Shown in pieces: positions 57,908 through 64,000 of a stretch of 64,000 nt of DNA. Made by a program: the position numbers and the translations under genes. The DNA comes from Paramacrobiotus metropolitanus (lineage: Eukaryota; Tardigrada; Eutardigrada; Parachela; Macrobiotidae). The notes under the pieces were generated by a model. The model had not been told where the DNA came from. It searched no databases and worked only from the letters and a program-made list of their open reading frames with translations. The DNA is taken from contig NW_026570252.1 of the NCBI RefSeq assembly GCF_019649055.1, forward strand, positions 310,001-374,000, in the 5' to 3' direction. Each line of letters starts with the position of its first letter. Within the stretch, counting starts at the first letter, position 1.

Positions 57908-60530
57908 ATGCAAATGCACAGAGCCGGGGAATTCCTATTCTCTGTCTGGCTGTATATGAGCCGCATTCTTTGTTTTCCCTTATGGATAAAAAAAGATGAA
58001 ATAAACTGTATAATATAAGAGACTGTATATTATAAGAGACTACTGCGAATATATCTAATAATTTTCATACTGACGAGTGACGTAACATTAACGTTTCTGT
58101 GCATTATATATGTGGCGTCATGTTTTACCCGTTAAGGATGTAGAGGTGTTCATTAAATTGTTCCATAAACTTATTTTGCTTTATTTTCGGTTAACACTCG
58201 CACTCGTCTATGGTTTAATTACACGGAGTTTTGTTGTGTGCCGCGCAGGCGCAGCCCAAGCGTTTAGCCTGATCTGGTGTAGAACGGTCTGATATTCCCA
58301 AAATGTTCTCTACACTGATATTCCAAATATGTTCCAAATATATGATATTCCAAAATGTTCTCTACACTTTGTTCTTCGTTTCTAGTAAGCACGCAAGTAG
58401 AAAGTGTCACTTTTTAATCGGTAAACTGAAGCTGAAAGAAGTGAGGACTTCGCAAAAAATATTCGCAGCAAAGCCAAATCTCGCTGCCATACTGGGAGGC
58501 TGCCATTTGTTCACCAACCGGAAGCGGTTGAAATTCGTAGTTTTAAAGTTTTCAGATCATTTGTTTTTAGTAAATGTTTGAATAAGTAAGTAAAAAGCAA
58601 GCTAATTTTCTGATGAATTCAGGCTAGGTAGGAAGAAGTCAACTGCTTGTGCAACGTTCCATGAATTTCTGAATGATTAAATGTGCCTCGCAGGCACATG
58701 GACGAGGGCGAGTGTTAAGTTTCTCATAATTTAAAATTGAACACTTTATTTATGACAGGCAGAATCAAAAAATTGTTCTAGCTGCAGCTTAACAAAATTT
58801 ATGCGTTTAATTTTGCTCATCATCAATGAAAATTTAATTTTATTTTGTTAAGCAAATATAAAATAAAGACAATTTAATTGTGCCAGAAGAAGTGCACTAA
58901 ACGCGATTATTATTTGTGAATAGCAAAGGAAACCTTTTAGAATTCACGTTAGAAGTATAAAATTAACCACACCAGTATATCTGCATTGTACGCCAACACG
59001 AACGGCGTCGTACAAAATATTCTTGGCTGAACATTTGGCGGCTGGGATTATCATGTAAACTTCGGGTGGAGCTTGCATTTATCCATAATAGATTACATGC
59101 ATACGAAGTTATGAGCCAAAACGTATGAGGAATTGGACAAGGTGTCCTTAGCCAGTCGACTGTTACGCCCATCACGGTCGTATCTGTCCATTTTCCGCCG
59201 CCGCCGCCGCCGGACGGCATGGTAGGCTGACAGAATCATGTGCAGCGCTCACACCGGTCAGCCGGAATCCCTGCAAACTAGTGCAAAGTTGAACTTCCCT
59301 CACAAGTGAAGTTCAAGTTCTTCTCTCACAAGTATCGACCGACGGATGCGCAATGTTCGCGTGGCAGAGGGGAATACGTTTGGCTAGGAATGTCACATGT
59401 GTCGACACCGTTGCCGCCTCCCATATCAAATCTACATCAGTTACTGCGGGGTAGGCCGTCATTCAGGCAGAAAAAAAGAAGACCAGGTCGTACTCCTACT
59501 CATGCGGTCGTTACATTTTCGCACCCATCGCTTTTGAGACAATGGGCCCGTGGGGACCGTCGGCCATCGCCATCATCAAAGAACTGGGAAAGCGTTAACG
59601 GACTCATCCAGATGAAGCCCGCTCACAAACTGCTCCCTCATTCAGTTGTGCAGCTGGACATAGCCGCAAATCAGGCTCAAATGCAAAATAAAATTTACTT
59701 CTCAGTGCACACGGCTACACGTTATATCCATTGGGAAAGGGCATCGGGATGGTCGGTGCTAGTCGGCAAAGATCTCGCTGTAACGCGTGACTGGCGGCAG
59801 CAGCATGACGCGCTGTGATGAGGACTGTAGGCAAGGCCGTACGTGTAAAGAGAAAACCGGCACACATTCAGCGACAAAGTTTTTCAAGAATTTCCAACAC
59901 TTTGTGCCGTGGTGCAATGGTGCTGCCTTCCGGTTCTTACGACGTAGCCGGGGTTCAGTTCCTAGATTCCCCCATCGGTGCATTTTCGGATGTTTCTCGC
60001 CTTCCTTCGGATGGCACCCCGCTTGCTGCCGGGTGGGAGGGTGGGGCACTGCACGGATTCCCCGAAACGCATAGTGACGTCGAGGACCACGACTCGAGGA
60101 TGTTTTTCATGCGGCAAAAGTTGTAGGCCTGCCCCGGGACGTCCTCCTCGGGCACTGGCACCGGCTGTCTCGCCCGGTAGATGATACCAGGATACGCTCC
60201 GCCAGTCTAAACGCTGCAGCTGAACGGGTGCTCCACGCTCTCCGTCACGACATCGGTCGGGGGCCAGTTTGCGATACAAAAAGTCCGGTCGTCCATTCGG
60301 TTATTTGGCTTCGCCTCCGCCAGCATATCGGTTCACCACGGGAGGAGAGTAATTCCTCTTGGACATTGCGAAGCGCTTTAAAACCGTGTTGGTTTCGTTT
60401 TGCGCAAATGCCTAGTGGATTATTCAAGCCACACCCGGTGCTCGTAATTGTCAAATGCACCATGGATCGTAATTGTCAAATAACGGTCGTTCTATGAAAC
60501 CGCGGTGTTATGAAGTTGCGAAGTTGGCAA
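57908..60530. other. Unassigned; GC-richer island 59.3-60.5 kb
   Basis: 57908-59250 is AT-rich intergenic DNA with a poly(A)-signal-like AATAAA at 58000-58005 for paralogue B. 59300-60480 is more GC-rich and open over long runs in several frames on both strands (for example 170 codons + from 59306, 103 codons + from 59815, and an open + frame from about 60080 to 60497). No frame gives a recognisable domain and splice-consistent joins could not be fixed, so I do not call a gene. It might be an unrecognised or decayed gene. Confidence 0.3.
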
Positions 60531-60871
60531 CTATTGCACTGGTTGACAGCGAAATAAGTTCTTTATGGCTTTTGGCAAGTTAGGCAAACTCGCGTGGTAG
60601 ATGATGGGGTTAAACATGCAGCTCAGATACTGCAGACAGGTAGCCGCTATATAAAGATTATCGTTCCAATAATCAGCAAATTCCACTGATAGATAGTAGA
60701 TCGTCGGCGGAACGAAGCAGACGAGGTCACAAATGGCCAACAGCGCAAACAATCGGTATTTTTTAGCGTCTTCTATCCTTCGCCTGCTGCGTCGTTTATC
60801 TGGCATGCCGACGCTAGACAAACTTATTTCCATTGACCCGGATTCCACCGTACTTGCCGGTTGCGTTCCAC
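60531..60871 (-). CDS. Class A GPCR, C-terminal exon (TM6-TM7), partial
   Basis: An acceptor (ATGGTCAG) at about 60872 opens an exon of 113 codons ending in TAG at 60531. It encodes a basic stretch (KRRSRRRIEDAKKYR), TM6 (FALLAICDLVCFVPPTIYYL, with the P6.50 region as CFVPP rather than CWxP), TM7 (ATCLQYLSCMFNPIIYHA, with NPxxY as NPIIY) and a short helix-8-like tail (KAIKNLFRC). The receptor subtype cannot be named. TM1-TM5 must lie upstream on the minus strand, above 60872, but I found no such exons before the window ends; a gag-like ORF sits there instead. The gene is either split by a long intron extending past the window or truncated by insertion. Confidence 0.7.
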
Positions 60872-60874
60872 CTG

Positions 60875-61887
60875 ACCATAATAACAAGGTAATAACAAGG
60901 TAATAACAATAATATTATGTATATTATTATATTATATAAAAACACAGTATTTTTGTAGCAGAAATGGTTTTGTTACAAGCTGTTTACGTTTTCCCTTGTT
61001 CTCCGGGTTAATTGTGTTGGCTTTGGAAATACGGATAATATACGTATAACTACGGTCTACGGGAGGCAAGAGGAAAAGGAAATTCCGTAACGGCCATGGG
61101 TTTATTCATTTGGGCGCGATGTTGTGCACCGGATCTTCTACGTTCTCTCATTCATGGCAAACAAACAGTGAACACAAAACAGCAGTACCACAAACTGTAC
61201 AAGTTTACGCGATACAAGAACAAATCATATTCTTTCACATGCCCAAGCAACCCAAAAGGGAGCACCACCAGCAACTTTAATCATAAGAGCGAAAAAAAAA
61301 TACCATTTATCTTCACATTCAGTTCTTTTCACGAATTTAATTTAATTTTCTTGCACTTGCTGGAACTGACCATAAAGAATTGCATTCAATCATTTCATCA
61401 ATTACATTCAATTATTTTCAAATTCTGAAACTTTGTTGGAGATGATCACAATTTACAAATAGGTACATTCCGCCATTTTTTGGAAATTAACCTTTCCTTT
61501 CAACATTCGTTGGAACTGACCATGATCAACAACCGCTGCACCACCATTATCAAAATACCTTTACATCGAACAATTTTCACAACTTTAGCCTTTAATTATT
61601 GCGTCTTGGCTGGAACTGACCATTACATTAATGACCTTACATTTAACCATCATACTCAACCGTTTTCACTAACCATTCAATAATCAATTTCAATTACCAT
61701 TTCATTTCCATTCAACCCTTCAACAATCAAAACATTTAATTTTACAAACTTTACCATCACTTAATAAATTGTGACACAATTTAACATTTTAACCAACAGC
61801 GCCATTCATGCCGAAATTCATTTGTTACTGATTAGCACAACCAATTCAAATATCACGCTGAACAACAACAATTAAAAGGTAGCAGTA
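60875..61887. other. AT-rich stretch with three TGGAACTGACCAT words
   Basis: TGGAACTGACCAT occurs at 61361, 61511 and 61611 in otherwise AT-rich, TTCATTCAAT-rich sequence. It lies directly 3' of the gag-like ORF (minus strand), so it may be the 3' part of that element. No reverse transcriptase, integrase or recombinase frame is visible. Confidence 0.45.
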
Positions 61888-63093
61888 TCAGGCGCCGTTG
61901 CGCCCGCCCCGTTTGCTGTTTTTCTGGTTACGCTGACACTCGTGCCAGTTGTGACCTTTCTCGTAACAGGAGCCGCACACGTGAGAGTACCAACATTCTA
62001 CTTCTTCACGCTGGCACTGCCCTTCATTATACGCCCAACAGCTGAGCTTTTTCGGCCCGTCGCCAGCATAATTATTTCCCCGACCATTGTACGATCCACG
62101 ACCGTACCCGCGAGAGCGACCATCATGACCACCACGAAAACCTTCGCTCACAGCGTGGGCGTCGACTGGCAACAGTGAACCAGCGTGAAAACACTGATGA
62201 ATTAAACTTCCACACGCATTAAAATCATTCAGTGAGCAACCAAACCGCTCGGCATATTGCCGGAAACCAGCATCAAATTTCAAGATCGCTTTTGGGTCAT
62301 AACCGGGAGCCTTACTGGATAAGAACTCAACGTACTCGGCATATTCGCACAACGTTTCTGCGTGACTCGGCATTCTACTCAACTGCTTAATCAACATAAG
62401 CGACCCATTCATAAATTCTGCGTATGTTAACTCTAAGGCGCCAACTGGTTTCTTCTTCTCTGCTTGCGCACGGGAATACACCACCTCGTGTGGTCGTGGC
62501 AAATTTCTTGCCAACTTCGGTAACGAGTCACCTTTCAAATTAAAAACTTCTCTTAGGCCGAACTCACCACTGCGGAAATTCTCGATCAGTGGAATAGGAC
62601 TGGGGCTGCCACGTGGAAGGTCAACCGGATCCGGCATGACCCTTCGGTCGAATTCTGACGCGGATGCGGGCTTGCTGACCTTCTTGCACGGTGCAGGTGG
62701 AACAATAATCACTGACTCTTCACTTCGGCTATCCATGATGTAGGTCCAAATATCTTTGCGGTCGCACAGCGGGATGGCATTCAGCGGAGTCGTCCAAAGG
62801 TCATCTTTGGACAGGAAAAGGACTTTCTCAATGGTAACGAAACGCTCCTTCTTCAAAATGGCAACAGTGTTTTCACACAATCCCAATGATTTAGCCAAAT
62901 CATCAACCGTATTACCCGACACATTCAGCTGTGAATTACTCTTACCACCGTGGCCAGCACATTCAGGCTGGTGATCAAGCATACGCTTAACGAGTTCGGC
63001 TTTGTTGCCGGTAACCGTGAGCTCGTGCTCTCTTAGCATGACCTTTAATTCTTCACATGTCATAACTTCAAGTTCTTCCTGCGTTTTACTCAT
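61888..63093 (-). CDS. Gag-like protein: SAP domain plus zinc fingers
   Basis: A single uninterrupted 401-codon ORF. Residues about 10-44 form a SAP motif (CEELKVMLREHELTV, NKAELVKRML), a DNA-binding helix-turn-helix. The middle is helical and acidic to basic without a domain I can name (about 60-310). A Gly/Arg-rich linker (FRGGHDGRSRGYGRGS) follows. The C-terminus has CX7CX6CX3H (starting CWAYNEGQC), a CCCH-type finger, then CX2CX4HX4C (CGSCYEKGHNWHEC), a retroviral-type zinc knuckle. Such proteins are known as the first ORF of some invertebrate retroelements, including DIRS-like ones. No polymerase or recombinase ORF follows in the window, so this is either a non-autonomous or decayed element with an intact gag or a domesticated gene. 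No intron is needed. Confidence 0.75.
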   Translation of the reverse strand: MSKTQEELEVMTCEELKVMLREHELTVTGNKAELVKRMLDHQPECAGHGGKSNSQLNVSGNTVDDLAKSLGLCENTVAILKKERFVTIEKVLFLSKDDLWTTPLNAIPLCDRKDIWTYIMDSRSEESVIIVPPAPCKKVSKPASASEFDRRVMPDPVDLPRGSPSPIPLIENFRSGEFGLREVFNLKGDSLPKLARNLPRPHEVVYSRAQAEKKKPVGALELTYAEFMNGSLMLIKQLSRMPSHAETLCEYAEYVEFLSSKAPGYDPKAILKFDAGFRQYAERFGCSLNDFNACGSLIHQCFHAGSLLPVDAHAVSEGFRGGHDGRSRGYGRGSYNGRGNNYAGDGPKKLSCWAYNEGQCQREEVECWYSHVCGSCYEKGHNWHECQRNQKNSKRGGRNGA

Positions 63094-64000
63094 TTTACCG
63101 AAAATTTAAAAGCCAAATTAAGAACGACACAAAATAATTTACAAACTGATAGTGGTTGTATGCATGCAATTTACTTAAATAGTCTCTTGCTTCGTCCTGC
63201 TCCAAGTCCAGCATCCGTCTTCACTCCATTCATGCACTCATAGCAGGACGACCCTTTGACCTCGTTATACTCAGATTCTCTTTGGAGAATCTTTCTCATA
63301 AAGATGAACATATGGCATACTTCGCTTGGCCCATTATTTTAATCAGTACCGCTTTAGGGATCAATAATTTAATGACTTTTACTGCATAGATGCAGTGCTG
63401 CTGGTCTTACTGGATAGATTGCATCGCTGATAAGCTTCATAGGCTGCATAGACTGAATGGTAATGCATAGATTGCATTTCAGTCAGCCATGGTTGTCATG
63501 GGTACGATATGCGTGATGGGTACAATCCCCGAATATCGTATAGCATCGAAGAAGTGTTTTTATTATAAAATATATATAGGGGGAAAAATGTGTCTAGCCG
63601 AACCAGTCCCTTGTACTTCTGATGTAAGCCAGCTGGTGGTTTACGTTGTGGCTTGACAGTGTTTTATGTAAAGCGCTGCTATTTAGATTGCAGGTACTGA
63701 TAACAGGTAAGCGGCACTCGTACAGGCTTGTATATTAAGACGTACCTGCCGAAGAATGCGGTTGTCTAGCGCACAGACCTAAGTAACTTCAAGTTTATAT
63801 TTTCCATGGATAAAACATGGATCACTTGAAACGATTTTGAGGTTTGAACAGACATAAACTGTCCAGGCGGAGAAATGCAGTGGCCGGACGAACAGAATAA
63901 AAACTTAGCAAAGCGGTTGCAAAACATACGTATGATTGCTCTTACGGAGCCTCGCAATGGAGTGTTACGGGCTTATTGTACGAGTCGAAAACGTTTTATT
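63094..64000. other. Upstream flank of the gag-like ORF
   Basis: Possible 5' region of the element. GCATAGATTGCAT-like words repeat around 63380-63480. No long terminal repeat could be paired with the 61 kb side. The window ends in unassigned sequence. Confidence 0.35.

Noticed and set aside
61096-61683. Plus-strand ORFs of 67-110 codons
   Set aside because: AT-rich, opposite to the gag-like element, no domain.

Overview
The window reads as nuclear DNA of a small invertebrate. I infer an ecdysozoan, most likely a tardigrade, but nothing in the sequence fixes the species. The coding sequence is broken into many GT/AG exons with fairly GC-rich codons, embedded in AT-rich introns and intergenic DNA. 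There are no bacterial operons, tRNAs, rRNAs or CRISPR arrays that I could support. I built gene models by joining exons whose splice sites and phases agree; five multi-exon models close in frame from start to stop, and the paired small genes do too.

Layout: 1-4.2 kb is gene-free (one foldback element, short tandem repeats). 4.6-14.2 kb (+): a four-exon GnRH/AKH/corazonin-type peptide GPCR of 459 aa. 15.0-16.9 kb (-): a 268-aa multi-span membrane protein of unknown family. 17.6-24.4 kb (-): a 22-exon receptor guanylate cyclase, 1013 aa, with a damaged catalytic site. 25.6-31.0 kb (-): a ten-exon P2X ATP-gated channel, 460 aa. 31-35.6 kb: repeats and a possible LDL-receptor-like exon. 35.7-41.0 kb (+): a five-exon, 601-aa amino-acid permease of the fungal GAP/YAT type, best read as a horizontally acquired gene. 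41.4-50.4 kb: gene-poor and rich in foldback-type elements, one inserted inside another. 51.0-52.0 and 57.1-57.9 kb (+): two paralogous two-exon genes for small secretory or membrane proteins of an unrecognised family. 52.4-56.8 kb: more foldback copies and a MITE with a TTA target duplication. 60.5-60.9 kb (-): the C-terminal exon of another class A GPCR. 61.9-63.1 kb (-): an intact 401-aa SAP plus zinc-knuckle, gag-like ORF.

The recognisable host genes are mostly cell-surface signalling proteins (peptide GPCR, receptor cyclase, ATP-gated channel, second GPCR) plus one nutrient transporter. I see no evidence that they act as one pathway; the receptor-rich content may be chance. The most interesting observations are the fungal-type permease carrying animal-style introns, the reciprocal N2.50/D7.49 swap in the GnRH-type receptor, the cyclase domain lacking its first metal aspartate, the two-gene secreted family, and the nested foldback elements whose arms are built of inverted tandem arrays.
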